DNA from: Pedobacter xixiisoli
GTDB lineage: Bacteria > Bacteroidota > Bacteroidia > Sphingobacteriales > Sphingobacteriaceae
Length of the DNA: 64,000 nucleotides
Reading direction: 5' to 3'
NCBI RefSeq assembly: GCF_900215335.1
Contig: NZ_OCMT01000001.1
Span: forward strand, 1,240,001-1,304,000
Positions 33,939-43,337 of the stretch are shown here, in pieces (positions within the stretch are counted from its first letter, which is position 1; the number at the start of each line of letters is the position of its first letter). The notes beneath the pieces are model-generated. The model did not search any database. It worked only from the letters and a program-made list of their open reading frames with translations, and had not been told where the DNA came from. The translations under genes were made by a program, and so were the position numbers.

Positions 33939-34883
33939 ATGAAATTAAATCTAAAACGTCCGTTAGCATTTTTCGACCTTGAAGCCACAGGTATAAGCGT
34001 TGGAGTAGACAGAATTGTAGAAATTGCAATATTGAAAGCAATGCCCGATGGTTCTGAACAAGTATTGGTTAAAAAAATAAATCCTGAAATGCCAATCCCT
34101 TTGGTGACTTCATTGATTCATGGTATTTACGACGAAGATATTAAGGATGCGCCCAAGTTTGGTGATGTGGCACAAGAAATAGCAGATTTTATTGGCGATG
34201 CTGATTTAGCGGGCTACAATTCGAACAAATTTGATATTCCAATGCTATTGGAAGAGTTTTTAAGAGTTGGTGTCGATCTGGATATGAGCGACAGAAAGTT
34301 TGTCGATGTGCAAAATATATTCCATCAGATGGAACAACGTACTTTAAAAGCGGCTTACAAGTTCTATTGTGATAAAGATCTGATAAATGCGCACTCTGCA
34401 GAAGCCGATATTAGAGCAACTTACGAGGTATTATTAGCGCAACTAGATAAATACGAGCACACCGAATTTGAAGATAAACAAGGGAATGTTTCCGTTCCTG
34501 TAAAGAATGATGTGGAAGCATTACATACGTTTACCAACATGAATAAGTCAGTAGATTACGCTGGACGCATGGTTTATAACGAAAAAGGTGAGGAGTGCAT
34601 TAACTTTGGCAAGCATAAAGGCAAAAGTGTAGAAAGTATTTTCGATACAGAACCTAGTTACTACGCATGGATGATGCAGGGAGATTTCCCTTTGTTCACC
34701 AAAAAGAAATTGGAAGAAATTTGGAAGCGTTGGAGTGCTAAAAAGGATGAGAGAAAGCAAGTAGTACGGCCTCAACAAGCGGCATCTACGCAAAGACCAA
34801 ATCCTCAACCTAAAAAAGCAGAGCCAGCTAAACCTGTTACCAACGATATGTTAGACCAGTTGAAAATGAAATTTGGAAAGTAA
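33939..34883 (+). CDS. DnaQ-like 3'-5' exonuclease with C-terminal DUF3820-like domain
   Basis: The 314-residue protein has a complete DEDDh exonuclease: D13 and E15 (FFDLEATG), D99 (NKFDIPML), H152 and D157 (AHSAEADIR). Residues about 220-285 (INFGKHKGKSVESIF, YYAWMMQGDFPLFTKKKL) match the small domain often fused to exonucleases, and the tail is proline- and lysine-rich. I start at the ATG at 33939 (MKLNLKRPLAFFD). A TTG at 33870 would add 23 residues. It may proofread or trim DNA or RNA ends. It is not the replicative epsilon by any visible feature. Confidence 0.88.
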   Translation: MKLNLKRPLAFFDLEATGISVGVDRIVEIAILKAMPDGSEQVLVKKINPEMPIPLVTSLIHGIYDEDIKDAPKFGDVAQEIADFIGDADLAGYNSNKFDIPMLLEEFLRVGVDLDMSDRKFVDVQNIFHQMEQRTLKAAYKFYCDKDLINAHSAEADIRATYEVLLAQLDKYEHTEFEDKQGNVSVPVKNDVEALHTFTNMNKSVDYAGRMVYNEKGEECINFGKHKGKSVESIFDTEPSYYAWMMQGDFPLFTKKKLEEIWKRWSAKKDERKQVVRPQQAASTQRPNPQPKKAEPAKPVTNDMLDQLKMKFGK

Positions 34884-34979
34884 TAGATAGGAATCAGTCG
34901 TCAGGTACTAGGTATCAGTTCAAATATATAACTGCAACCAAACTGACACCTGACCACTAATACCTGAACCCTTTAAATA

Positions 34980-36263
34980 ATGACCTTCGAAAATAACTTA
35001 GCTTTTGCACAATCAATGGATCAACAAGATCCGTTGAGAGAAATGCGAAATGAATACCTGTTTCCGCAGCAAAATGGAAAACCTTTTATTTATCTATGTG
35101 GCAACTCTTTAGGACTACAACCTAAAGTAGCAAAAGACGTTTTAAGCAAACAATTGGATAACTGGCAAAACCTAGCCGTAGAAGGCTGGTTCGAAGGTAA
35201 TGAACCTTGGATGTTCTACCACAAAGAACTAAAAAAACTGATGGCTCCCATTGTTGGCGCTACAGAACAGGAGGTTTGTCCTATGAACACCTTGACCGTT
35301 AACTTGCATTTGTTGATGGTGAGTTTTTATCGTCCTACGAAGGAAAAATTTAAGATTATCATGGAAGCTGGTGCTTTCCCATCCGACCAATATGCGATAG
35401 AAAGTCAGGTGCGTTTTCATGGTTTCGACCCCAAAGACGCTATTATTGAGGTAGCACCGAAAGATGGCGAATACACACTTAGCACTCAAGACATCATCGC
35501 TGAAATTGAAAAGAACGTTAATGAAATTGCCTTAGTACTTTTCGGTGGCATCAATTATTTTACTGGGCAGCTATTTGATATGGAAGCCATTACCAAAGCT
35601 GGGCATTCGATTGGTGCAAAAGTAGGTTTCGATTTGGCCCATGCAGCTGGCAACGTACCTTTACAACTACACAATTGGGATGTTGATTTTGCTTGTTGGT
35701 GTTCTTACAAATATCAAAATGCTGGTCCGGGTGGTATCAGTGGTATTTTTGTGCACGAGAAACATTTTGCAGACCAATCTTTACATCGCTTTGCGGGCTG
35801 GTGGGGCTACCAAGAAAATAACCGTTTTTTAATGGAAAAAGGATTTGTACCTGAAGCAGGAGCAGATGGCTGGCAAGTAAGCTGCACACAGGTAATGCCA
35901 ATGGCATTATACCACGCATCTTTACAATTGTTCGAAAAAGTGGGTTTTATGGAACCTTTGAGAGCGAAAAGCAAAGTGTTGAGCGCTTATTTGTTCTACA
36001 TCATCGGCGAGGTAAACAAAACTTTAGGATTTGAACAGTTTAAGATCATCACACCACAAAATGCAGATGAAAGAGGCGCACAAGTTTCGATTATAGCTAA
36101 AAGTGATGGAAAGAAAATATTCGACCATTTGGTAAAAAACGATGTTTTAGGAGATTGGAGAGAACCTAACGTCATCAGGCTAAGTGCCGTACCCATGTAT
36201 AACAGTTTTGAAGATGTTTTTAGAACTGGCGAATTACTTTTAGCTGTCAGTAAATCGATATAA
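34980..36263 (+). CDS. kynU: Kynureninase
   Basis: The 427-residue PLP enzyme cleaves kynurenine to anthranilate and alanine. The cofactor lysine is K244 in WCSYKYQNAGPGG. FLCGNSLG-like residues IYLCGNSLGLQPK, GFDLAHAAGNVPL and CTQVMPMALYHASL are typical. No other kyn gene is near, so the rest of the tryptophan route must lie elsewhere. It is followed after three bases by a bestrophin gene, a pairing whose meaning is unclear. Confidence 0.95.
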   Translation: MTFENNLAFAQSMDQQDPLREMRNEYLFPQQNGKPFIYLCGNSLGLQPKVAKDVLSKQLDNWQNLAVEGWFEGNEPWMFYHKELKKLMAPIVGATEQEVCPMNTLTVNLHLLMVSFYRPTKEKFKIIMEAGAFPSDQYAIESQVRFHGFDPKDAIIEVAPKDGEYTLSTQDIIAEIEKNVNEIALVLFGGINYFTGQLFDMEAITKAGHSIGAKVGFDLAHAAGNVPLQLHNWDVDFACWCSYKYQNAGPGGISGIFVHEKHFADQSLHRFAGWWGYQENNRFLMEKGFVPEAGADGWQVSCTQVMPMALYHASLQLFEKVGFMEPLRAKSKVLSAYLFYIIGEVNKTLGFEQFKIITPQNADERGAQVSIIAKSDGKKIFDHLVKNDVLGDWREPNVIRLSAVPMYNSFEDVFRTGELLLAVSKSI

Positions 36264-36266
36264 GCG

Positions 36267-37127
36267 ATGATAAATTACAACCCAAAAGAGTGGATCAACT
36301 TCATATTCCTTTTTCATAAAGCAGATACTTTTTATAAGCTGTGGAAATTGATGCTGAGTGTCGCTGTATTCTCAGGAATTATTGCTTACTTGGAACTTAA
36401 CCACATCAAACTTGCAGAAACTTCGTATATTAAAAATGTAGGCATGATGCACAGCTTATTAGGTTTCGTTATTTCGATGCTTTTAGTTTTTAGAACTAAT
36501 ACATCTTACGACAGATGGTGGGAAGGTAGAAGATTGTTAGGTGGTTTGGTAAATGTTAGCAGAAATTTCGCAATCAGATTAAATGCGCTCCAGTTAAGTC
36601 CTGAGGACAGAGCGTTTTTCAAATATGCTATTCCGAAATATGCATTTGCTTTAAAAGAACATCTCCGCGAAAAACAATACTTTGGCAAGAACAGTATCTT
36701 GATAGAGATTGACGGTGGAAAACACATTCCAAACCAAGTTGCAGTAAGTATGACCAATAAACTTTTTGATTTAAATAGAGAAGGTAAAATTACTAGCGAA
36801 CAATTGATTACGCTTAGCGCAGACAGTACTCAATTTACTGATATTTGTGGTGCTTGTGAACGTATCAAAAACACACCAATTCCTTATTCTTACAGTGCTT
36901 TCATTAAAAAATTCATCTTCGTTTACGTCATTACCTTGCCATTTGGATGGGTCTTTAGCTTGGGTTATTTCGTTGTGGCTATTGTGCCTTTTATTCTTTA
37001 TGTTCTAGCCAGTTTGGAGCTGATTGCCGAGGAAATCGAAAATCCTTTCGGTACGGATGCAAATGATTTACCAGTAGACGAAATTGCGAATAATATAGAG
37101 AAACATGTAGGGGAGATATTAAGTTGA
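36267..37127 (+). CDS. Bestrophin-family (UPF0187) membrane protein, copy 1
   Basis: The 286-residue protein shows the bestrophin-like pattern: LLGFVISMLLVFRTNTSYDRWWEGR in the first half, a pair of helices near 210-250 (VITLPFGWVFSLGYFVVAIV), and the C-terminal IENPFGTDANDLPVDEIA. Bacterial members form pentameric channels, some sodium-selective. It is co-transcribed with kynU, with a three-base gap. A longer paralogue is at 38189-39196. Confidence 0.88.
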   Translation: MINYNPKEWINFIFLFHKADTFYKLWKLMLSVAVFSGIIAYLELNHIKLAETSYIKNVGMMHSLLGFVISMLLVFRTNTSYDRWWEGRRLLGGLVNVSRNFAIRLNALQLSPEDRAFFKYAIPKYAFALKEHLREKQYFGKNSILIEIDGGKHIPNQVAVSMTNKLFDLNREGKITSEQLITLSADSTQFTDICGACERIKNTPIPYSYSAFIKKFIFVYVITLPFGWVFSLGYFVVAIVPFILYVLASLELIAEEIENPFGTDANDLPVDEIANNIEKHVGEILS

Positions 37128-37193
37128 AGGTTAACTGTTGAAATTGTTTAATCGTTTAACTGATACCTAGCTCCTGATACCTTACCACTTCCA

Positions 37194-38096
37194 ATGATTA
37201 AAATCGCTTATCATCCCATATATGCACATCCACTACCACAAGGACACCGTTTCCCGATGGTGAAATATGAGTTGATACCTGCGCAGCTATTACATGAAGG
37301 CACTATTGAAGAACATCACTTATTTGCACCAGAAGTAACTGCAGAAGAAAATGTAATTGCAATTCACGATGCAAATTACTGGCAGCAGTTAAAAGAATTG
37401 ACATTGCCTTATCAAGAGCAACGGAGAATTGGATTTCCTTTAGATGCACAATTGGTAGAGCGAGAAATTAGAATAGCGCAAGGAACCATAGATGGAGCAA
37501 TTTATGCACAACAGTATGGTATTGCTTTTAACGTAGCAGGCGGCACACATCATGCTGGCAGCAACTGGGGTGAGGGTTTTTGCTTACTAAACGACCAAGC
37601 CATTGCCGCAAGTTATCTGCTTAGGAAAGAGCTCGCCAAACGTATTCTCATTGTAGATTTAGATGTTCATCAAGGAAATGGCACTGCCGAAATATTCGAG
37701 AAAGAAGATCGAGTTTTTACCTTTTCTATGCATGGTGATAAAAATTTCCCATTCCGGAAAGAGCGATCAGACTTAGATATCCCATTGGCAGATGGAACCA
37801 ATGATGATGAATTCCTCAACATTTTGAACGAGAACTTGCCTTCGATTATCAAAAGGCATCGTCCGGATTTTATGTTTTACCTTTCTGGCGTTGATGTTTT
37901 AGAAAGCGATAAACTCGGCAAGTTATCGCTGAGCAAAAGTGCATGCAAACAACGTGACCAAATCGTTTTTGAAACTTGCATTAAACATGGCTTGCCTATG
38001 CAGGTAAGTATGGGCGGAGGTTACTCTGAAGATATTAAAATCATTGTAGACGCACATTGCAACACATTTAGAACAGCCTTTGATTTGTTTAGTTGA
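37194..38096 (+). CDS. Histone deacetylase family hydrolase
   Basis: The 300-residue protein has the arginase/deacetylase fold: HHAGSNWGEGFCLLND with the paired active-site histidines, VDLDVHQGNGTAEIF with metal-binding D and H, LSGVDVLESD with the third metal ligand, and GGGYS with the transition-state tyrosine. Bacterial members are acetoin-utilisation-type or acetylpolyamine deacetylases. The substrate is not readable from sequence. It lies between the two bestrophin genes and converges on the second. Confidence 0.9.
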   Translation: MIKIAYHPIYAHPLPQGHRFPMVKYELIPAQLLHEGTIEEHHLFAPEVTAEENVIAIHDANYWQQLKELTLPYQEQRRIGFPLDAQLVEREIRIAQGTIDGAIYAQQYGIAFNVAGGTHHAGSNWGEGFCLLNDQAIAASYLLRKELAKRILIVDLDVHQGNGTAEIFEKEDRVFTFSMHGDKNFPFRKERSDLDIPLADGTNDDEFLNILNENLPSIIKRHRPDFMFYLSGVDVLESDKLGKLSLSKSACKQRDQIVFETCIKHGLPMQVSMGGGYSEDIKIIVDAHCNTFRTAFDLFS

Positions 38097-38126
38097 AAAT
38101 AGATTTGCTCCATGCCCGTCATTGCT

Positions 38127-38170
38127 AGGCACGAAGCAATCTTAAAGCGTGTAGAGATTACTTCGTGCTT
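38127..38170. repeat. Inverted repeat at convergent junction
   Basis: AGGCACGAAGCAATCT (38127-38142) and AGATTACTTCGTGCTT (38155-38170) pair with two mismatches. CGTCATT upstream at 38117 recalls the end of family A. It lies between the deacetylase and second bestrophin genes. Confidence 0.7.
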
Positions 38171-38188
38171 CCTCGAAAAGAAATCAAC

Positions 38189-39196
38189 CTACATCAAAAT
38201 ATGATTACTATTCGCTACCAAAGGCTCTGGCAAATTATCTTCCCCAAGCATATCACGCAAATCAATCTCAATCGCTCTACTCATGGAAGTAATAGGCACA
38301 TCGTTAGCACTTCCCTCAAACGGATTTTCGGTACTTTCCCCAATCTGCTCTAATGTAAAAAATACCCAACCAACCACTACACTCACCGGAATCGTTAACC
38401 ATACACAACCGGCTCCAATTTTAGAGAACTCACTGAGAAAACCTAGCGGTAAAACCATAGAAAGCAAGTAAACGAACATCACATTGATACTTGCAAACTG
38501 TCGAGGATAAGGGAAGTTTTTAATACGTTCATTTTTGCCCTGCTGGTCATAAAGTTCCTTCAATAAAGCTTGCATTTCTACATAGTTCAAATCGTTTATT
38601 TTGCCTTGTTCATTTAAAGAGCGTAAACGTGTAGACTGCAATGCCAAAATTTGAGCAGCTTTATTTTTCTTTTTCAGGATGTTCTTTCGTTCGTCATCAT
38701 CCATGTATTCCTTTAACTCATCAGATAAGTCGGCCTCCCATTCAGGAACGGTATAGTATCTCAAATACTCTCTGTTGTAGCTCTTGGTTTTTACATTTTC
38801 CCAACCTCTACTTTCCCTCAATTGAAATCTTAAAGCAGTTAACCAAGCAAAATGACGATAAATGAGGTCTTGATGCAATGCTTTTTCATTGGTGGCATCT
38901 GTATCCCTCACCATATCTTTTACCATGATGCCCCAAGCTCTGCTATTATTTACAATGGCTCCCCAAATCTGCCTAGCTTCCCATAAACGGTTGTACGTTT
39001 GTGTATTTCTAAAACCAGCGATAAAGGCTGTTGCTGTACCTACCAAAGCAACCGGCACCCAAGGAATAGCCAGCCACTTCAGTTCAAAGAAATAATATAA
39101 GGTGGTCGGAATGGCACTAATTACAATCAAATAATAGATTTTCTTCCTCGTCCAAGGGATGAAATGCTGTAGTTTATATAGTCTTCCGCTGTTCAT
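38189..39196 (-). CDS. Bestrophin-family (UPF0187) membrane protein, copy 2
   Basis: The 335-residue protein has the same landmarks as copy 1: TAFIAGFRNTQTYNRLWEAR, a late helix pair (VYLLSMVLPLGFLSEF, VWLTIPVSVVVGWVFF), and STENPFEGSANDVPITSM. A highly charged insert (about 140-200, ELKEYMDDDERKNILKKKNK) is absent from copy 1. It is the last gene of a three-gene minus-strand unit with a cation/proton antiporter and a small membrane protein, which suggests a role in ion balance. Confidence 0.88.
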   Translation of the reverse strand: MNSGRLYKLQHFIPWTRKKIYYLIVISAIPTTLYYFFELKWLAIPWVPVALVGTATAFIAGFRNTQTYNRLWEARQIWGAIVNNSRAWGIMVKDMVRDTDATNEKALHQDLIYRHFAWLTALRFQLRESRGWENVKTKSYNREYLRYYTVPEWEADLSDELKEYMDDDERKNILKKKNKAAQILALQSTRLRSLNEQGKINDLNYVEMQALLKELYDQQGKNERIKNFPYPRQFASINVMFVYLLSMVLPLGFLSEFSKIGAGCVWLTIPVSVVVGWVFFTLEQIGESTENPFEGSANDVPITSMSRAIEIDLRDMLGEDNLPEPLVANSNHILM

Positions 39197-39205
39197 AAGA
39201 TATTG

Positions 39206-40810
39206 TTAGTGACCTGCGCCTGTAATTTTTAATTCGTTTAAATCTAGCTGTAATTCAGCTTTTCTAATTTCTTCATCGGAATAAAATTTGCCCTTACGAA
39301 GCTTAAATAGTTCTTTTCTTTGCGCTGCATAAATATCAAGCAGTACATGTTGGTAAACATGAATTTCTTCGATTTCTGTTTCATTGCATTCCAAAGAAGC
39401 AAGCTGTTTTCTACCTTCGGTGATGTTAGATTCTAAGCCATCTTTATAAAAGCCAACCAGCTCATTCTCCTTAGTTTTATTTAAATGATGTTGGTTAATG
39501 ATGGCTAAAGCTAGTTCATCCAGTTTCAACTGAATACCAGTCTGTTGTTCCTCGCTACGGGCAATATTATCAATTTCTTCTATTTTAATGAATTTAATAA
39601 TAAAAGGTAAGGTCAATCCCTGCACTACCAACGTAATAAAAATAACCACAAAGGTGATGAAGATAATAATGTTGCGATGAGGGAAAGCATTACCGTCCAT
39701 TAATAAAGGGATAGATAAAGCAGTAGCCAACGACACCACACCACGCATACCAGCCCAACCTATTACCAAAGGTCCCTTCCAACCAGGAGATGGGTCTTTT
39801 CTAATTCTAGCGCTCAGCCATCTCGGCACAAAGGCGGCAGGATACACCCATAAAAACCGTAAGGCTATAGTAATTGCACTGATAATCAATCCGTACCTGA
39901 TGCCATCCCAAATAGAATATTCTCCCAAACCATGAATAATTTCTGGGAGTTCTAATCCGATGAGTACAAAAACCAAAGCATTCATCACAAAAATGAGCGT
40001 AGTCCAAACACCTAGCATATTTAATCTTGTACTTCCTGTTTTAAATATCTCGTGCGACCGCCATGAAATAAACAGACCACCGCTAACCACTGCCATTACA
40101 CCAGAATAGTGAAATTGCTCTGCAGCTAAAAACAGAATGTACGGCGTCATTACTGTTAAGGCAGCATCTATGGCTGGTGTAGTTGGTAAAAAGCGATGAA
40201 TAAAGTACATCACATGTGCACCAGCCAGACCGATTACAACTCCCATTCCAGCAACTAAGAAAAACTGACCAGTGGCTTCTTGCATTGAGAAAGCTCCGGT
40301 TAGTACTGTCGCCAAAGCAAACTTGAAGACAATCAGTGAGGAAGCATCATTTACTAAACTTTCGCCTTCTAATATCGTAAGTACTCTTTTAGGAACTTTC
40401 ATCCCTTTTAAAACCGTTGCAGCAGCTACCGCATCTGGCGGAGATACAATGCCACCTAATAAAAATCCAAGCGCTAAAGTAAAGCCAGGAATTAAGGATG
40501 CGGACGTATAAGCAATGACTGTAGAAGTAAAGAATACCAATCCGAAGGCCAAGAGCGCTATTGGACGTTTCCACTTCCAGAAATCATTCCATGAGGTATA
40601 CCAAGCTGCTTCATAAAGTAAAGGCGGCAAAAATATCAGGAAGATTAAATCCGGATCAAGGTGTAAAACGGGCATTCCTGGTATAAAACTAATTCCCAAG
40701 CCGGCTATGTCCAAAAAAATAGGGTAGGCGACTTTAATTCTTTGGGCTAACATCACCAAAAGAAACACAACAAACAGTAGCGCTAATATTAAAAGTAAAT
40801 TGTGATGCAT
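39206..40810 (-). CDS. CPA1-type Na+/H+ antiporter
   Basis: The 534-residue protein has about twelve membrane helices and a cytoplasmic C-terminal tail of about 130 residues rich in charged residues. GGIVSPPDAVAAATVLKGM contains the acidic cation site and LEGESLVNDASSLIVFKF the second conserved block of the CPA1 family. It exchanges Na+ (or K+) for protons. Its ATG overlaps the stop of the upstream small gene by one base, and the bestrophin gene starts nine bases after its end. Confidence 0.92.
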   Translation of the reverse strand: MHHNLLLILALLFVVFLLVMLAQRIKVAYPIFLDIAGLGISFIPGMPVLHLDPDLIFLIFLPPLLYEAAWYTSWNDFWKWKRPIALLAFGLVFFTSTVIAYTSASLIPGFTLALGFLLGGIVSPPDAVAAATVLKGMKVPKRVLTILEGESLVNDASSLIVFKFALATVLTGAFSMQEATGQFFLVAGMGVVIGLAGAHVMYFIHRFLPTTPAIDAALTVMTPYILFLAAEQFHYSGVMAVVSGGLFISWRSHEIFKTGSTRLNMLGVWTTLIFVMNALVFVLIGLELPEIIHGLGEYSIWDGIRYGLIISAITIALRFLWVYPAAFVPRWLSARIRKDPSPGWKGPLVIGWAGMRGVVSLATALSIPLLMDGNAFPHRNIIIFITFVVIFITLVVQGLTLPFIIKFIKIEEIDNIARSEEQQTGIQLKLDELALAIINQHHLNKTKENELVGFYKDGLESNITEGRKQLASLECNETEIEEIHVYQHVLLDIYAAQRKELFKLRKGKFYSDEEIRKAELQLDLNELKITGAGH

Positions 40811-41160
40811 TACGCTTTAGTTAATGGATGTTGGAAGTAGATAATTATTAAATTCAATAATAAAAAAGGCAATTCAATTGCAGCTCCTTTAACGTCCCTA
40901 ACGAGTAATTGCAGACATAAAATCATCAAAATTCCCGCTGCCATGATAAAATTTCCCCATAGAAATGTTTTAGGATGTAATATCAACAGTGCAGCAATCA
41001 TAGTTATTGCGCCATTTATAGTAACAGCTGTTTTTGAAAAATGCCATTTGCTGAACATATCCAGCATTTCCGGTTTGGCAGAGCACATGGCATAGCCTTG
41101 CTTAAGTCCCATAAATACCGCAAAAAGTATCAATAGGCTATTCATAATTTTTATCATCAT
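40810..41160 (-). CDS. Small four-helix membrane protein (DoxX-like)
   Basis: The 116-residue protein has four hydrophobic segments (about 8-26, 46-63, 66-87, 95-110) with short loops. Lengths and pattern (FAVFMGLKQGYAM near the N-terminus) fit the DoxX-like group, but no diagnostic motif settles it. It heads the unit with the antiporter and bestrophin. A role in ion or redox handling is only inferred from the neighbours. Confidence 0.7.
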   Translation of the reverse strand: MMIKIMNSLLILFAVFMGLKQGYAMCSAKPEMLDMFSKWHFSKTAVTINGAITMIAALLILHPKTFLWGNFIMAAGILMILCLQLLVRDVKGAAIELPFLLLNLIIIYFQHPLTKA

Positions 41161-41248
41161 AGGTTTTTTCTACGAAAATAATACTTAGACAGTTACAAAA
41201 AAAGGTGATACTTTAAGATAATTCGATCAGCAATAACTATTTTTAAGG

Positions 41249-41791
41249 ATGTGGAAATTGATTTGTTTCATATTGATAGTGATTGGCTTTTTTATAGGCT
41301 GTAGAAATGCAGAAAAATCTAAAGAGAGTTCTAATGTCGATTTGAAAGACAGCATAGCTGAATTAAAACCAGAACCAGCAAAACCTACAAGTAGTTTGGA
41401 TTCAATAAAGCAGGTTATCATTAAAAAAGCGAAAAAAGATACCGTAAGCTATACATTTCTATTAGAAGGGAATTTTAGTGCAGAAGGGAATGAGGGAAGA
41501 GCATTTTATAAAGATCACAGAATTAAAAAAATTGAAATTTCCTTTTATGGAGAAATGGGAAAAGCCATTTATACCTACATTTTTAAACGTAATCTGATAG
41601 AGGCATCTCAACAACGCTTCAATTATAAAACACATTTTACTGAGGTAAAATCGGGGCAGGATATTATCAAAAGTGAAGAAATTAATTTTACGACAGACTT
41701 AGATGGCAAAGTTCTTAATGGCAATACTACCGAAGCCGATTTAGATACGTTTTACGAGTTGAAAAAAGTAGTTCCTTTTGATTTAATTTAA
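41249..41791 (+). CDS. Lipoprotein of unknown function
   Basis: The 180-residue protein has a signal peptide with lipobox FIGC (C18) and a Ser/Lys-rich linker (about 20-55). A C-terminal domain follows with RIKKIEISFYGEMGKAIYTYIF and FTTDLDGKVLNGN, which looks like repeated beta strands. I do not recognise a family. The next gene, truC-like, starts 16 bases later on the same strand. Confidence 0.75.
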   Translation: MWKLICFILIVIGFFIGCRNAEKSKESSNVDLKDSIAELKPEPAKPTSSLDSIKQVIIKKAKKDTVSYTFLLEGNFSAEGNEGRAFYKDHRIKKIEISFYGEMGKAIYTYIFKRNLIEASQQRFNYKTHFTEVKSGQDIIKSEEINFTTDLDGKVLNGNTTEADLDTFYELKKVVPFDLI

Positions 41792-41807
41792 TCTCTATCT
41801 TCGCCAC

Positions 41808-42491
41808 GTGTTAGAAATAGTATATCAAGACGATTATCTTATTGCAATTAATAAACCTCATGGCTTACTGGTGCACCGTTCTAAAATAGCTGATGATGCT
41901 AAAGAATTCGCTCTACAATTGTTAAGAGACCAAGTTGGCCGTCATGTAAATCCAACCCATCGATTGGATAGAAAAACTGGAGGCGTGCTCTTATTTGCAT
42001 TTGACAAGGAAACGGAAATCGCAATGCAAAAGCAGTTTCAGGAGAGTTTGGTAGACAAAAACTACTTAGCCATTGTTAGGGGATATGCACCGTTAGAAAT
42101 GGAAATCGATTACCCTTTGGCTAAAGAAAATGGAACGATACAAGAGGCACAGACTAGTTTTGTGACTTTACAGCAGTCAGAAATTCCTTTAGAAATAGGC
42201 AAACATCCAACTTCTAGATATAGCTTAGTAAAAGCCAATCCTAAAACCGGTAGAATGCACCAACTACGCAAGCACTTTGCGCATATTTTTCATCCCATTA
42301 TTGGCGATAGACCGCATGGTTGCAATAAGCAAAACCGTTACTTTAAAGAGCATTTGCAGATGAATACCATGATGCTACATGCCCTTAATTTGACTTTTGA
42401 ACATCCTATAACCAAACAGCAAATCACGATTAGTGCCGATATCCAAGATGAGTTTAAGCGCATGATGGATTTGATGAATTTTAAACTCTAA
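41808..42491 (+). CDS. truC: RNA pseudouridine synthase, RluA/TruC type
   Basis: The 227-residue protein has the RluA-family catalytic motif HRLDRKTGGVLLF with D54 as nucleophile, plus YQDDYLIAINKPHGLLVHR and KTGRMHQLRKHF. It has no N-terminal S4 domain. The length and the CNKQNRYFKE segment resemble TruC, which modifies U65 in tRNA-Asp-type targets. The RNA target is inferred. The start is GTG at 41808. TATCTTCG, one base off the -7 consensus, lies just before it. Confidence 0.87.
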   Translation: MLEIVYQDDYLIAINKPHGLLVHRSKIADDAKEFALQLLRDQVGRHVNPTHRLDRKTGGVLLFAFDKETEIAMQKQFQESLVDKNYLAIVRGYAPLEMEIDYPLAKENGTIQEAQTSFVTLQQSEIPLEIGKHPTSRYSLVKANPKTGRMHQLRKHFAHIFHPIIGDRPHGCNKQNRYFKEHLQMNTMMLHALNLTFEHPITKQQITISADIQDEFKRMMDLMNFKL

Positions 42492-42529
42492 AACAATTTT
42501 CTCAGATTATTTGTGTTATTAGTAGAATT

Positions 42530-43279
42530 ATGCCATTAAAATATAAGCTACTTACCCTCGTTTTCGCTGTCCTATTATTAAGCAGCTGTTCATCTATCTA
42601 CATGCCTGGCGTTCCAAATACGCCGATGCTAACCACTAAAGGAGAGTTTGCCGCCGGCGGACATATTTCCTTAAGAGGTAATATCAATGTAAATACAGCT
42701 TATGCATTTAGTGATAACTTTGCGGCCATGGTCAATTTTGGCTCAATGGATAGTGAAAGAAGGAAGAAAGACATTAAGCATAATTATTTTGAGTTGGGAG
42801 GCGGTTATTTTAAAACATTTGGACCCGAAAATAATCGCATATTAGAATTTTATGCGGGAATGGGTACAGCAAGCAGCAAACGAGTAATTAGAAACTTTGA
42901 CGACGGAGTTCTAATCAATACTGATATCTATGATGCTGACTACACCAAAATGTTTGTGCAAGCTAACTACAGTTCTAAAAAAACAAGCAAGGTGAGCTTG
43001 TTAGGTATAGATTTTGGACTTAATTACGGCACTGCATGGCGTTTAAGTTTCGCATCAACTAAAGATTTTAAATTGAATGGGGTGCCTCAGATTAATGAAG
43101 ATAACATCTTTATCGAACCTGTTTTCTTTACGAGAATGGTGCTGAGTGAGCAATTTCAGTTACAATATACCAGTGGTAGTAACATCGGTTTAAGGAGTCG
43201 TAAGTTTTTAAACGCAGGACATTCGGTATTTACCATTGGTGCGGTGCTTAACGTAGGCCGTAAGCCAAAAACTAAATAA
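42530..43279 (+). CDS. Outer-membrane beta-barrel lipoprotein, unknown function
   Basis: The 249-residue protein has a signal peptide with lipobox LSSC (C20). The mature part alternates short aromatic and glycine strands (AAMVNFGSMDS, YFELGGGYFKTFG, ILEFYAGMGTASSK, GIDFGLNYGTAWRLSF, TIGAVLNVGR), as in small eight-strand barrels. The final VGR lacks the terminal aromatic of true porins. It probably sits in the outer membrane. It lies between truC-like and dinB genes. Confidence 0.75.
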   Translation: MPLKYKLLTLVFAVLLLSSCSSIYMPGVPNTPMLTTKGEFAAGGHISLRGNINVNTAYAFSDNFAAMVNFGSMDSERRKKDIKHNYFELGGGYFKTFGPENNRILEFYAGMGTASSKRVIRNFDDGVLINTDIYDADYTKMFVQANYSSKKTSKVSLLGIDFGLNYGTAWRLSFASTKDFKLNGVPQINEDNIFIEPVFFTRMVLSEQFQLQYTSGSNIGLRSRKFLNAGHSVFTIGAVLNVGRKPKTK

Positions 43280-43295
43280 TTTAGCAAAAAATTCT

Positions 43296-43303
43296 TATTT
43301 TTG
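43296..43303 (+). promoter_or_regulatory. Candidate -7 box of dinB
   Basis: TATTTTTG matches TAnnTTTG 35 bases before the dinB ATG. No -33 TTG is visible at the usual spacing. I see no LexA-like operator. Confidence 0.4.
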
Positions 43304-43337
43304 ATCTGATCTAACCTACAAAAGTTATATTAGACTA

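Noticed and set aside
37194..38096. Histone deacetylase acting on the histone-like proteins
   Set aside because: The genes are far apart, and bacterial members of this fold mostly act on small molecules. The sequence gives no support.
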